Shown here piece after piece: positions 12,081 to 23,805 of a stretch of 64,000 bases of DNA. A program made the position numbers and the translations under genes. Below the pieces are notes generated by a model. That model was not told the DNA's origin and did no database searches. It saw nothing but the letters and a program-made list of their open reading frames with translations. Every line of letters starts with the position of its first letter. The first letter of the stretch is position 1. The stretch comes from Roridomyces roridus (taxonomy: Eukaryota; Basidiomycota; Agaricomycetes; Agaricales; Mycenaceae), in the NCBI GenBank assembly GCA_029378245.1, contig JARKIF010000022.1:62001-126000 (forward strand), read 5' to 3'.

Positions 12081-12963
12081 CTAGCAGTCCACATTCTCTG
12101 TCAATTTACACGAGCTAACGAGTAACGTTACGAGTTGATATAGCACCTCCATGGCGGAGTCTTCAGGTGAGTTTGGCCCATCCTCTCTCTTCGGGTCCCT
12201 CTGAGAGCCAGCTTTGTCATCCTTGTCGTCAATACCTCCCCACTCGGAGTAATCCGAGTCCGTCTCTGTAACCAACTCCATATCGTTAGCGTCCAAGCTT
12301 GTCGTCGAGTAACGCCCCGCGTGCTCTCTCTTTATGCTCGCAATGTCAATACCCACCAAAGATCCCGATTCCAAGTTGAACCTTACCGAACTTTATAGCG
12401 TCGGGACCGTGCACGGTGGCTTTGACAGCAGTCAGCGTGGTGGGGGCTGAGCGTCCCGATAGCGCTCTACAACGAGGGACGTCTCCTTGCCCTTTAGCTC
12501 TTCCGAGAGCGTTGCCTGGTTCGTGTTCGTTGTCCGAAAGTTCGGACATGTAACCCTGCGCATGCGCATCTGTCATTATGAGCTTGGCGGATGTCGTAGA
12601 CTCGTAGTCAAAGCACCGGAGAGTTCTTCGGCGGGGGTGTCCAAATCAGCGAATTCGTCCTTCCGGATGTCGATTTGGGAGCTCAGAAAATCGACTTGAC
12701 CGGTCAGGATACGATAGTTCTTTTGTGCGTGGTGCATGCCGCCTCCGAGGCTGAAAGAGCATTCCGGCATTGCGAGAGCTCAGCGTTGACTGAGTCGAGT
12801 TGAGCCTGGAGAGATGGCTTTTTAAAACGCGTCCGAGTAGTTTACGTAGCTGAGCTGTGCTCCTCCTCCATCTCCTCACTCCGCATCCTCTACTCATTCC
12901 GGTCGCGATTCTGCTCATGGAGCCTTTCGATTTGCGCTTTTCCTGCTTGGGATAGACTCATAT
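12081..12963 (-). pseudogene. possible decayed gene with coiled-coil and acidic segments
   Basis: Read on the minus strand, an ATG near 12963 starts MSLSQAGKAQIERLHEQNRD, which meets an in-frame TAG. It is followed by charged helical pieces (RSEEMEEEHSS; GQVDFLSSQIDIRKDEF) in shifting frames. A last acidic piece (ELVTETDSDYSEW, DDKDDKAGSQRDPKRED) ends at 12081. A splice-like GTAAGG near 12386 may be a remnant. The pieces have protein-like composition but no family could be named. It may be cargo of the surrounding 7.1-kb element. Confidence 0.3.
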
Positions 12964-15860
12964 GACGAGCGGAACCGATAGAGGGTGATAGTTGTGGGTG
13001 GAACACGTCGAAAGAGAGGCCACAACGAGCATGGAGTAGTAGGAAGCAAAGAGTGTCCGATTCCGATCACGGATCAATCGAGAAACATGCGTGTATTTGG
13101 CCTTCGCCGTTTGAGCTCAATTTCTGATGAAATATTATGTTTATATAGTCAATTTCTAGGAATTAGCACCTAGCATCGTTTGTTCACGCCGGATTCCCCA
13201 TTTTCCGGAAACTTCGCTGACAGTGGCATGGAAGAGCGCAAAATCAGGTCTCAATTTGCTCCAAGCCGAAGATTTTTCAATCTGCCGTGAACTTTCGTTG
13301 AAGATACATAATAAATGACCGCTCGAATATTTTCAGATTTTTGCTTCACTGTGTTGAGGAGGAATGCCATGAGCCAACCCATCACCTTTTGACGACCGAC
13401 GGCAAACCCGGTCACATCCTGTCACGCTTGCCATCAAAGCTACCCCTTGTGCCGGTCATCACAAGAAGCTAGGACACTTGTCTTTTTGAGACAGGGCTTG
13501 ATTCTTGATCGCAGACAGAGCAATTTAGGACCAATTGAACGGCGATAACCAAGAACGGATAGCGGCAGGGAGCAGGAAGACAGGGAAAGTGGGGGAAACG
13601 ACAGCGATCCTGGTGTCCTCTGGGGCTCTCTATATGTGCATGCCATGCCGGGCGACGCGTCATCTTCCGGCCAATCTTTGCAGCCGTGGATGTGTCGAAG
13701 CTGTAGAGATCAAAATGGAACCTCAAAGCTGTTGAAAAAGCTGTTGATAAGCTGTTAAAAATCTTGTTCCGCGCTTCGTTCGCGTCTGTGAATTGAATTG
13801 AACTTGGAGGCAGCCACAGATATTCGTTGGGGGTGGAGGAGCAGCGGAAGGTTCAACTTCCCAAACCACTGATCTCCAGGTCGTAGGGCGATGGTGAGGC
13901 CTGAGAATGAACCCAGAACTGAGACGCCAGACGAGGGCATCACCAACGCCCGCGGCTAACCCAACAAATAAGCGGCGAAGAAGATCCGTCAAAACTCAAG
14001 GGGAAATGCCAACCCCTGAGAGTGTGAATCCAAAGCAAAACCCAGAATTCCAGTAGAGCCAAATCACGAAGATGAAATGTGAATAGCAGTTTGACGGGAG
14101 AGATGACGGAGAGTTCAGTGACCACGAATGTCATAGAATATCTAAGTCCAAACGGACTCAAGCGAATGCCAGGCAGACATCGAAGATTGCAAGATTGGAC
14201 CGAATAAAATCAGGTGTAGAAGTCACCTCGGCAGGGAATAGAAGCTCATGGGAGCTCTGCAAAGAGGAGAAGGGACGTGGCAATAATAACACTCGCACGC
14301 CGGTTGATACCGGAGCTGCACAGTGCAAATGAAGGGGTCGTGGGATAGAGTGAAGATGAGGAAATTCAAGGACGTGTATTTTTGAACACGAATGGAGAGA
14401 TTTGAAGATTTTAGAGCTAGAAGGACGAGGGTTGAAATTTTGGAAGTGGGGATCGTGGTACAAAACAAATTAGATATCCAAGTCGAGGCGCCAGTCAAGA
14501 GGGGTCGAGGGTACAAAGAAAGGTTGCATTAGAAGTGGGGACACGTTTAGAGCCTTTAATGAAACCAAGAATCAAGATTGAGCCGTGCAGGCGAAATCGA
14601 ATTTTTGGCTTGAGCTTCGACGTTCAGATAATGAACATCAAATCAAGTTGAAAATAATCCAGACTCTAGAATAGCAGTGCACGCAAGAGCACACAGAATG
14701 GCACGGGATCCAGGGTAATGCAGCTCGGATGAATCACGATCCAAAAAACATTGTAGTTCGAAGGATGCACGGCGTCAGACATGTGCGAAAGGGCCATAGC
14801 CGCGGAATGAAGTTCGGATGTTGCGATGAACGGTTCGAAGGTTGCACGGTCTCGAATGCCAGTGCACAAGAGAACGGGATTTTGGATGAGATGGCTTGAA
14901 GTTGACAATGGAAAGGGATGAAAGCACCGCGAGTCTGCGGCCGCCGATCGACAAGTCAAGTTATCGGGTGTGCCGTGGTATGATGCCCCGGCCATTCGGC
15001 GACAGTACGAGAAGACTATCGTCGGAAGCTGCAGGCACCCATTGGAGGTGTTCCCCTGGATTAACAATTTGTACCTGAGAGCAGAAGTGACAAGCAGATG
15101 GACCTTTGGTGGTATGAAGTAAGGCAAGAATACGAGCTGAGGAGGAATTTCTTCAATGGCACAGAGTTCCATGAGAGTCCTCGATGACCAACCCGAGTGA
15201 ATATAACATCCGAGGATAGGATAGCATAATAACCACTTTTGAAGTCGAAGGAATGAAGCAATCCAGTGTTGGGAGCATGAATGCATAAGAAAACTTGACG
15301 CTTTCGCGAGAACGAACAGACAAGAAATGGACACCCGATTGAGTTGGGAGGTGGATACCCGAGTGAATAGGAAACTGAATGCCCGAATTATTGAATACGA
15401 GGGACTCGATACCCGCAATGAATGAATTATGGGAACTCGATACCCGAATGCTTGAAGAGAACTCGATATTCGAAATGAAAGAATGAACCGTAAAAGATTG
15501 AAGCGAAATCAAAGCCCGAATTAAATTATAGAAACTTGACGCCCGAATGCTTAAAGAGAGAACCAATGGTCAAATTCGCGAAAGGGAGGTTGACCCTGTT
15601 TGAAAGGAAAACTCGATGACTGAGGATAGCCGACAGATATCCAGCAGTCGAAGGCATAGATGTATCAAACAAATGGAACTCCACAGCCAAGAAGAACAAA
15701 CCAATGCCAGGAAGCAGCGAGAACAGGAGGCAATCAAGTACTCCAGGGAATAGAGAGCGCTGAGACCGTCAACAGCGTGGAGTGGAGTAAGACCTACAAG
15801 GTAAATGAACACTCCGAGGAAGGAGCTCCAGCATTAAACGGCAGATGTGTATAAGGTATG
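12964..15860. other. gene-free, increasingly purine-rich repeat field
   Basis: No gene is supported. From about 13.9 kb the plus strand becomes purine-rich, and short words such as CCCGAATG, ACTCGATACCCGAATG and GAAACTTGACGCCCGAATG recur irregularly. Long open frames on the minus strand here follow from the strand bias (few purine-rich stops when read in reverse) and show no protein-like pattern. Confidence 0.5.
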
Positions 15861-15869
15861 GGAACTAGA

Positions 15870-16200
15870 TGCCCGAATTTTATGGGACTGAATGCTCGAA
15901 TGTCATGGGACTGAATGCCCGAATGTCATGGGATTGAGCCCGAATTTCATGGGACTAAGCCCGAATGTCATGGGACTAAGCCCGAATGTCATGGGACTGA
16001 GCCCGAATGTCATGGGAGCGGTACCCGAATGCTTGAGGAAGGGACTCGATGCCCGAATGTCATGGGAGTGGTACCCGAATGCTTGAGGGAGGAACTCGAT
16101 GCCCGAATGTCATGGGAGCGGTGCCCGAATGCTTGAGGAAGGGACTGAGTGCCCGAATCTCATGGGAACTAAATGCCCGAATGTGAAGGGAACTGGAGGC
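15870..16200. repeat. minisatellite, 21-bp and 50-bp periods
   Basis: Five or so copies of a 21-bp unit based on CCCGAATGTCATGGGACTAAG are followed by about three copies of a 50-bp unit that alternates GCCCGAATGTCATGGGAG with ACCCGAATGCTTGAGGAAGG. Looser copies of the same words extend back to about 15.3 kb. Confidence 0.85.
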
Positions 16201-17768
16201 CCAAAAGAACTCAACACATTCAATAACGGAGGAATAAAGCAACCAAGGCTCGAGGACATAGGTGCGTATGAATGAATAGGAATGGATGTCCAGAAACTGG
16301 ACGTGCTCGATATCGGTGTAGTAGAGCAGAACAGGGCTCGGGGGCTTGGATGCAGGAAAAATTGATAGCCCAGAGACTCGATGCAGTTGATAGCGGAGGA
16401 AGAAACAATCCAGTATCCGAGGGCATAGATGCGAGTTAAGACTGGGCACTTTAGGTAGAGGAGCGAGCGCGCGAGAGCCGGAGGAAGAGTTTGGGTGAAG
16501 CAATAAGCAGGTTAGGTTGCGCTCGACCGAGAGCGAAAGATGTTCTGAGACGTAGCCCAGTATGACGGTAAGCGATGGATGATAGCCATAGTGATGGCGT
16601 GCGGGACTCGTAGTCGAGAGACAGACAAATGAGGGAGCAGAAAGGAGGTCATAGGACCAGTGGAAACACACCTCAGTTCCAGCCGCCACTCATCTACATA
16701 GTCCCATTAAAAACCGAGGCCGGGTGAAGCAAGTGTATCCAAGAAGAGAACGAGCCAAGAATGGTGTTCCGAAGGATGAAAGCGGGTGAAGTGAGAGCAC
16801 ATGTGGCCAGAGAAAGAATTTGGATATGTGGGAAGGTGGATTCGTCGACGTAGATGCTGCATTGCATGGAGTGCTGGCAGATTGTCGTGGTGTGATGAGA
16901 GAGGCACGGATCACGCGTCACTCCGCTGTCACAAGAATCAGTACTGCTTTCGCACGCTCACCAGTACTACACGCTGTAAGAAAGCCCCTTCAACGAGCCA
17001 GACGACCGTAAGAAGAAAGTCCATGAGGGGATAGACTGACAGTTGTACAAACAAAAAGGAGACATAATCTTAAAGAACGGATAATTCGGGTCCGGGGTTC
17101 GGCCATCTTTGATTTTTCCCGCACATGTGCGCACCGGTTCGAACCTCAACATCTGAGGGCCCTGAAATCAATGTTTTTGAGTTGACTTTTCTTCATTAAA
17201 TGATCAACATCAGCTTCTGAAATTGTTTTGCAGCAATGGGATGTAAAATGGACTTGCAATACCACAGATCATTGACACAATGTTGACTTTGATCAAGACA
17301 AGGGGCATGATGGATGCTTGATGTGCACGAATCACTGCATTTCGGGCAGGATACAACAGCAGCTGGTTGGTCTTGCTTCTAGGAATGGAGGAGAGTTCAT
17401 TGGCTATAATTTTGAACCAGACATCACCACTGATGTGCCATCAAATTGCCTGATGGTTCGATGGGGTCCGAACCTGAACCGCACCTGGACCGCACCTAAC
17501 CCGAGGGTCGGTTCGGGGTTCAAAAAAATCAGCCCGAACCGAACAAGACCGGACCGCGGCAACACTACTAATACAAAACAAGTGGTTTCAACTTCGATCC
17601 ATCGGATCCCATCCGAATCGACGTCGAAGTCCCGGGAAATGACGACCTGGTTCGTGGATTTGAAGCTCGTTGACTCAGAGTTTGGTTCCAGTTCCGAGTT
17701 CAAGCAGCCTGGTGGCAGTGGTGCTCATTCTCCCCACGCGAAGATTCCTGCTCGACATCTGCCGAGCC

Positions 17769-18908
17769 CATCAGCAAAACTCAATCCATCTGGCGCATCT
17801 GGCGAGATCTGGCACCATCTGATCCGTCTGGTTGACATGGCCAAAAATGTTTTGACAGAAATTCCTCTGTTTCAAGCCGTGGAATGGTTCTCTATGGTTC
17901 CGCACATCGAGAGTCATCCAATAGGTACTGGTGCTCGCTGCCTTGAAGTGGCTCGAAGCCACGGAGTTCTTAAAAACGACAAGTCCGAGCGCACGTGGTA
18001 CGGAAGATCGGCATTTGATCAACAATTGCGCCATTGTTGATCAAACGCCCGCAGCACCACTTGTCCTCTCCCTTCATCTTCCCGCTCCTCCTCTTCTCGT
18101 TGCCCCCCATCCTCACCCCCTTCCTCCCTTCCTATCCTTGTCTGTACGCTGGCGCAATCAAGTCTTTACCCGGCAAGTCTTTAAGCTCCTTCTATGTCCC
18201 ACAAGAACTGCATATCCTCGTGTTGCCCTCGACGTGCTTCAAGTGTCCTTACCTCAAGAGCTCATTCTCCTCTTAAGGCCTGCCTCAACCCATCGCTCTC
18301 TGTGCTGCAGCTGGTGTCCTCAACTCAAGACCTGCTCTCTTTGTGACTTGGAATATCGGGCGGTCTGTGGCGTGGCGGTCGTGTAACTAGCGACGGATCC
18401 GGGATTCTCGACGGATGGTGCGTGACACCGCTCCAAAATCAATACTCTCGCTGACCTCTTTCTGCCTGTACGTTGTGCATCGACCCTGACACCCCCGGCG
18501 TTTCACACGCGCCCCTCGACCCCGAGCGTAGTGCGCGGCGGCATCTCCAGCCCTCCTTCCCTTGTCGTATCCGCCATCAGCTGTTGTCGCATCTGCCGGC
18601 ATCGGGATGACTGCATGGCATCGACGGCGCATCGGGTGGCTGCGGATGTCCCAAGGGGGAGGCGGCGGGTATCTGTGTGGTTGATGGGTGACTGCTAACC
18701 TCGCTGGGCGCTGTTGCGTTGTTGCGTGCTCTGTACGCGATAGCTCATTTTATCACACTGTACCGTATTTCACTAGAAATGTATTCTGGCGCCAGAAGTC
18801 ATTCCTGGTGCCAGGCGTGTCATTATGCTGCCAGATGTGATTCTGGCGATCTGGCGCGTCTGACCCATCTGCTGCCAGATGAGCCAGATCATTTTAGTTT
18901 TGCTGATG
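17769..18908. mobile_element. inverted-repeat element with ATCTGGCG motifs
   Basis: The left end CATCAGCAAAACT (17769-17781) is exactly inverted at the right end, AGTTTTGCTGATG (18896-18908). Just inside both ends the words ATCTGGCG and its inverse are repeated (17792-17830 and 18800-18890), the usual build of a non-autonomous DNA transposon. No matching target-site duplication was found (flanks GCCGAGCC and CCGCTACT), so age or exact ends are unclear. The interior has a pyrimidine-rich stretch (18040-18140) but no transposase. The right end lies inside the 3' coding end of the DUF6535 gene. Confidence 0.6.
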
Positions 18909-21738
18909 CCGCTACTATCATTCAACGGGATGCTTTCCTCTGGATCGTTGGTGTCCACCTGAGGGCATCCGGATAGGTTGGCGACGACCACAGCAGCGGA
19001 GTAGCGAAGGTCAACATCGGCGTCGCGATCGAGGTTAGAGACCGCCTCGAAAGCCTGACAAAGAACACCTCGGGCGTCGAGATCATCGAAATTAGCATTG
19101 TATTCTATATGCGTGAGCCATCTGCCAAAGGCCCAGTAAATGGTCTGATGAAGTTCCGACTGAATGCCGTCCGCCAACGCAAGGAACCATCTGGCAATTC
19201 GACCCTGGCATGATGGCGGAATACGCTGCACAGGGCAACGAGGTGTGAAGAAATCGAAAGTTTGGGCTAGTCGGCTTTCCTCCCTCCCTGAAGCCTCTTC
19301 CAAAAAGTCAGCAAGCACAAAAAAAATTGGTGCCATCCATTGTCCATTGATTTCAGCCATTTGCATGTTGGAAATCTGCAAACTCCCCAATGATGCTTCC
19401 ATTTGGTCAACAGGGGAATGTCGTGAGGCCATAAGGATGCTGGTCTTGACTACAGCCCTCAACGCCGGAGACATGAAGAACTGCCGGGTACAAAAGGCAC
19501 CCTGAAGGATGCTCGGATCGCAAGAAGTTGGAGCAGGCCCATCCACAAACAGGGACCAAATTGCAAACATGGCCCAGTGCATCCTAGCGTCTGACGGCGT
19601 CAGCTGTGTTAACAGAGCAATCAAATCATTGGGATTGACCCGGCTCAGAGCTCGGTTATATCCGGGCCCAACTGGTCGGTATGTGATATACTTTGCCAGA
19701 GCCTTGGCTGCCTGAGGATTTCCAAAGTCATTGCCCAGTGAATATAGGAGCATGTCCACGATAATGTCGACCGGATGGAGTATTGTACCGTCGTTCGGCA
19801 TGCCAACACCTGCGATGATCTCCTGCAAAGTGTCCCTCGCATTGTTCCTGACGTCTGTGTGCTTCCAGAGGATATCAGATACTTGCATCATTTTGCAAGT
19901 AGCCTCAAACTCGTAAGGAGCTGTCTCCCAAACGGCAGAGGACTTCATGTAGGCCAGAAGTGTGTCAAAGGTTCGGAGTTCAAAAGACACCAAACTTTCC
20001 TGGCAACCGTTGAGAAGGTTGGGATCACCAGAGATATGCTGAGTGAGGGAGGTGCCGAAATCGTCGAATCCCCGTGAATATGCCTCCTGTTGTACCTGCT
20101 GGACTATTACTCTCAAGTCCTGAGCTGCTGGGGTTGATTGTTTGGACCTGAGAGTGGTCAAAGCACGTTGGACAGTTGATGAGACGGCGCAAAAGGCAAT
20201 CCAGCGAGCCAGGGCTGATGCTGAGATTGCGAAATACTGGATTCGAGAGGTTGTTGACTTGGAATTCAACTGAGATTCGAGAAGGTTGTGATCAAAGTGA
20301 GGAAAAGAATCTCTGGGTCCGGTATAAGAGCCAATGAAATATGCCAGGCTCCACAGTGCCTTAAGGCAGGAAATTCTCCGTTTAACCTCAGCCTCTGGGA
20401 TTAAAAGGCCACTGTCACAGCTGCGAAGGAGGTCCTCAATACGGGGAATGAGTTGAATATCTTGCACATCCAGAAGCCTATTGATCATGGTGTCATGGGA
20501 GTGTCTCTGGCCATTGGGACCCCATATCAGGTCTGGGAGGGCCTCAACAAATGGCTCGAGCTCCTCATTATCCGTCAACGACCTGACAGTCCAGACAATG
20601 ACTTGCGCATCACGTTGGTCTCGTTTCGGAGACGATGCGACCGCTTTGCTGACCATAACTTCCATCATGGTTGGAATTTTTGTATTATTCCCCGCGGAGA
20701 AGCCACCGGTGAGGGTGGACTCCTGATCTGTTAGGGCTTCACGATCTCGACGAAATAGTCTTGAAAGCCGCTGAAAGAATGCCCATACCGCACTGGAGAG
20801 TGGTGTCCGATATGGCGAGTCTGCAGAAATAATTGGCAGTATGGTGAAGGAGAAGTAGGTGACCGAGATTAAGCCCAGTATCACGCCAGCGGCAGCTGTT
20901 ACGACGATGTTGATCGGCAGAAGGAATGCGACCAGTCCGGCGAAGAACAAGAGAAGGGAGAGATGCAGCAAAAATGGTATAAATTCTACCATTGCGTGCA
21001 TCCCGAAGCGTTGGAGCCCAAAGTACAGATATGAGAAGATCCGGGCACGAACGATGGGAGCAGGGCGCATTTCCGTGTTTTGGAGGAAATCTCGTGCCCA
21101 TTGTTGCACCAAAGTGGCTATCAATGCACATGAGAGACTCAGTCCAAGACTGAGAAACCAAAGCGTGTTGCATGCGAGGGAAGATGTGGACGGGCCAGTG
21201 AACTGGGCTGTAATTCCCGGGTCCGATGCGTTCAGCTGCTGCTGTGCAATCCTCTCCAATAGAGCTATCATAATTGCGCCCTGATCGGGCGAAAGACTTT
21301 TATAGCTCTCGATGAGGAAGGCTGTGAGACTGGCAGAGAAGAGACCAGCCTAGTGTAGCGGGTTAGCGCAATGGAAGCTAGAAAGACCATCTTCAGGCGA
21401 CGCACAAAGATAAGAAGTCCCTCCATATCCGATTTCCATCGCTCGACAAGTGCCTTGTCGTATTTCTCCGCCTCAGATATATAGACTGCCCAAAGTTTGG
21501 CTGCTGCCAAGTCATCTCCTGCGAAGAGCGGTCAGTCTGATTTTCATGACAAAAATGGGCATCTCCTGACCTGTCTGCGTCGCTTCGTCACCATTCCAAC
21601 TACTCGAGTCAATAGAAGGTGCGGATCCCAGGTCTAGCCAATAATTCAATGAGTAGGCCTCGACTGCAAATGGGTCATCTCACTCGATCGGGCATCGGCA
21701 TACGAGCTTGCACCACTTGCGTTGGGGGTAGAGCTCAT
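18773..21738 (-). CDS. DUF6535-type multi-pass membrane protein
   Basis: The minus-strand start is probably ATG at 21738 (MSSTPNAS). The first intron-exon junction before DPFAVEAYSLNYWLDLG could not be settled. Later introns are 21519-21570 and 21350-21405; splicing the latter gives LLIFAGLFSASLTAFLIE. The N-terminal third holds the DUF6535 signature (AKLWAVYISEAEKYDKALVE, then TFWFLSLGLSLSCAL-like and LLFFAGLVAFLLP membrane segments, with QQWARDFLQ between). The long C-terminal part is helical and soluble-looking. DUF6535 proteins are numerous in Agaricomycetes, likely membrane-anchored, and of unknown function. The last about 45 codons, after NDSSGISKTK, are read from the inverted-repeat element at 17769-18908, so the native stop has been replaced. 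Family assignment is from motif memory. Confidence 0.75.
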
Positions 21739-21889
21739 GGCGGTCGGAAGAGAAGAGAAGTGCAACCGTCCAAAGGGTGTTTTTAAAAAAGGCTGTGTAC
21801 GTGACAGCGGCTTCAGATGCCCGTCAGATTTGCACCGCAGTGTTCTGTTTTTGTCCACCGCGACAGAGCAAAAAGTTGCATATGGGGGA

Positions 21890-22260
21890 GTATCATTCTA
21901 CTTAACAGGGGGTGGGAGCACGCCAGCTGAGCGCCGAGAATCCAAGGTGGGAGAGGCCCTGCGCTCCTCGAATTCGTCGTCCTCTGGACACTCAGATTAG
22001 CGCCGGCGCCTAATTTCGAGAATGCGTATCCATGCGTTGTGTTGGCGGAGGTTACGGAGCCACGGTCTGTCAAGAGAGACCATCCATGCGTGTGGAATTG
22101 AGCAGATAATAGAAGCGGAATAGACAGAGCCAGGTATCATTTTACTGACAGGGAGCGGGAATACAGGAGCCGGGCGCCCAGCATTCAGCTTTTCGATCCG
22201 TCGTGCCATGGACAATTTGCGCCGGCGCCTAATTGTGAGAATGGGTATCTATGCGTGTGG
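21890..22260. repeat. diverged tandem duplication, about 219-bp period
   Basis: The word GCGCCGGCGCCTAATT occurs at 22000-22015 and 22219-22234, each followed by GAGAATGsGTATCyATGCGT. About 110 bp upstream of each copy is a shared GTATCATTyTACTkACAGGG. It lies just beyond the 3' end of the Yip1 gene and may be its downstream untranslated region or a small repeat. Confidence 0.6.
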
Positions 22261-22297
22261 GATCAAGCAGAGAATAGAAAAAGTGGAATACAAGCAT

Positions 22298-23420
22298 TCA
22301 ACCGAACAGCATCCTTCTCACCGCCCCGCTGACGGGCCCCTCCCCTCCCTCCGCTGTCGTATCATTGCCCGCCGCCCCAGGTACACCGACAATTGGCCCG
22401 CCCGTTCCAGGGATATCAATCACCGGGCCTTTGGGCGCGACGACGTAGTAGCTGAAGAACAGCAGCTGGAACGTGAGCGCGATGGCGGCGTGCAGAACGG
22501 CCAGGAGTATAATGATAAGGCGCGTGGCCTTTGCTTCCGCGGATGCGAGCACGGGGTAGATGTTTCTGGTGAGGAAGTAGCCGGAGAGGAGGAAGGCAGC
22601 GATGGTCAGGACCCATCGGACGATGGGGACGGGGATTACGGCGAGGATCTTTGGCAAGGATATAAAGTGAGATGCGGAATAGGACGAGAAGGGCAGACGC
22701 ACGGAAACGGGTATCCAGACGAACATGGCGTATCCCCAAAGCGCGACGGCCTCTACGACACTCCATTCACCAACACGCAGATACCTAAGCGTCACCCAGA
22801 GCAGGACGGGTACCGCCAGCCCGTAGCTATACACGATCGTCACCGCGATGCTGAGCAGCCCAAAATCGTAGTCATAGCCCTCCCCGGGTGCGGAAAGGTA
22901 GGCTGTGATGGAGGCGGCAAGGGAGGAGGAGAGGAAGAGGGTAAAGATGAGGGTCGTGCATGTCCAGAAAGGGCCGTACAGGTCAGCGGGATTGAGGTGC
23001 GTGCTGATAAAGTCGGTGGAGGAGGGGAGGAGGGTCGAGTAGCATCGGTAGAGCACGGTTTTGGTGTCGACGTCAAAGAACGGCTGGTAGTACTCGACAG
23101 TCCAGAATCCGCCGGGTGCTTTGCCTTCGTTTTGTAGGTAGCCTGCGAATGAGGATGAGGAGACTGTGCACGACGATGAGCGGATGACGCACCTCGGTCA
23201 GTGTTCCCAACACCCGTCTGAGTCCCATTGCCGTTGTCGTCCCCGAGGAAAGCTGCGGAAGTCAGTCAGATGGAGTACACAGCAGACGCGACGTGGTCAC
23301 GCGCATTTGAATTGGAGGCCTTCTGGTCCCTCGTCTAGGCGCTGGGAGAGTTTTCAGGGACGTTATTGACGGAAAGAATGAAGTGCGGACGTCGTCTGCG
23401 TCGACGGCGACGTAGGCCAT
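22298..23420 (-). CDS. Yip1-domain Golgi membrane protein (YIPF1/2-like)
   Basis: The start MAYVAVDADD at 23420 fits fungal YIPF1/2-like proteins. Two upstream junctions are uncertain; one exon covers about 23193-23252 (FLGDDNGNGTQTGVG) and a 50-nt intron lies at 23143-23192. The last exon, 22298-23142, carries the conserved GGFWTVEYYQPFFDVDT, a TDFISTHLNPADLYGPFWT segment and about five hydrophobic helices (for example TLIFTLFLSSSLAAS, ILAVIPVPIVRWVL and LIIILLAVLHAAIAL). Yip1-family proteins bind Rab GTPases and shape ER-Golgi vesicle traffic; the DLYGPFW motif is the family hallmark. It ends in a glycine-rich luminal or cytosolic tail. The open frame on the opposite strand is a shadow. Confidence 0.82.
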
Positions 23421-23805
23421 GCTGGCGTATGCTGAGGTGATGTATGGTGTTGTGTGGCAACAATCTCCGATGATCTCGGGATCACTCTCTGTCCTCGGAC
23501 AACCGCACACACACTGCGGAACCCGACCCATGAATGAACTTTCTTTGTGTGAAGTCACCTTTGACCAAATTCCAGTACCATTTGTAAGAGTTTGCGTTGA
23601 CGCCAACTCACACTAAGTATTGGTTGATGTTTCTGGAAGGTCCACAATTCAGTGCACTCGCCGAGTTCCCGGGAAAAGCAGTGCATCAGCACTGCCCCCG
23701 AGTCGACGCCGCACGCTACCACAGCTCTTGAGACTTGAGTCGCTCTTGGCTCCCTGTTCCATCCCCCGTCCGCCTAGACATCGCGCCCTGCACTAGTCCC
23801 TCTCA

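Larger units (their letters stand above)
10424..17567. mobile_element. large non-autonomous hAT-like element, 7.1 kb
   Basis: The left end TAGTGATGCCG and the right end CGGCAACACTA (reverse complement TAGTGTTGCCG) are inverted repeats fitting the hAT pattern YARNG. The same 8 bp, CTAATACA, lies immediately outside each end (10416-10423 and 17568-17575). Both ends carry subterminal runs of GAACCGAACC/GGTTCGG words (10436-10495 and 17455-17560). A block near 17090-17150 repeats the left subterminal segment, including GCACATGTGCG. No hAT transposase or BED finger was recognised. Inside are a decayed coiled-coil-like gene (12.1-13.0 kb) and a long purine-rich repeat field (13.9-16.9 kb). Either this is one very large cargo-type element, or a short MITE (10424-10500 plus 17080-17567) was later filled by about 6.5 kb of other DNA. 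Confidence 0.72.

Noticed and set aside
14666..15566. Long open frames on the minus strand (up to 250 codons)
   Set aside because: They lie in purine-biased repeat DNA where stops are depleted by composition; no protein-like pattern or splice structure.
15870..16200. CRISPR-like regular repeats
   Set aside because: Units are contiguous without unique spacers, in a eukaryotic transposon context; this is a minisatellite.
17318..18040. 240-codon plus-strand frame
   Set aside because: It crosses the end and target duplication of the 7.1-kb element and the start of a second element, so it is a chance frame over transposon ends.
22208..23137. 309-codon plus-strand frame rich in Gly, Arg and Asp
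   Set aside because: It is the antisense shadow of the Yip1-domain gene.
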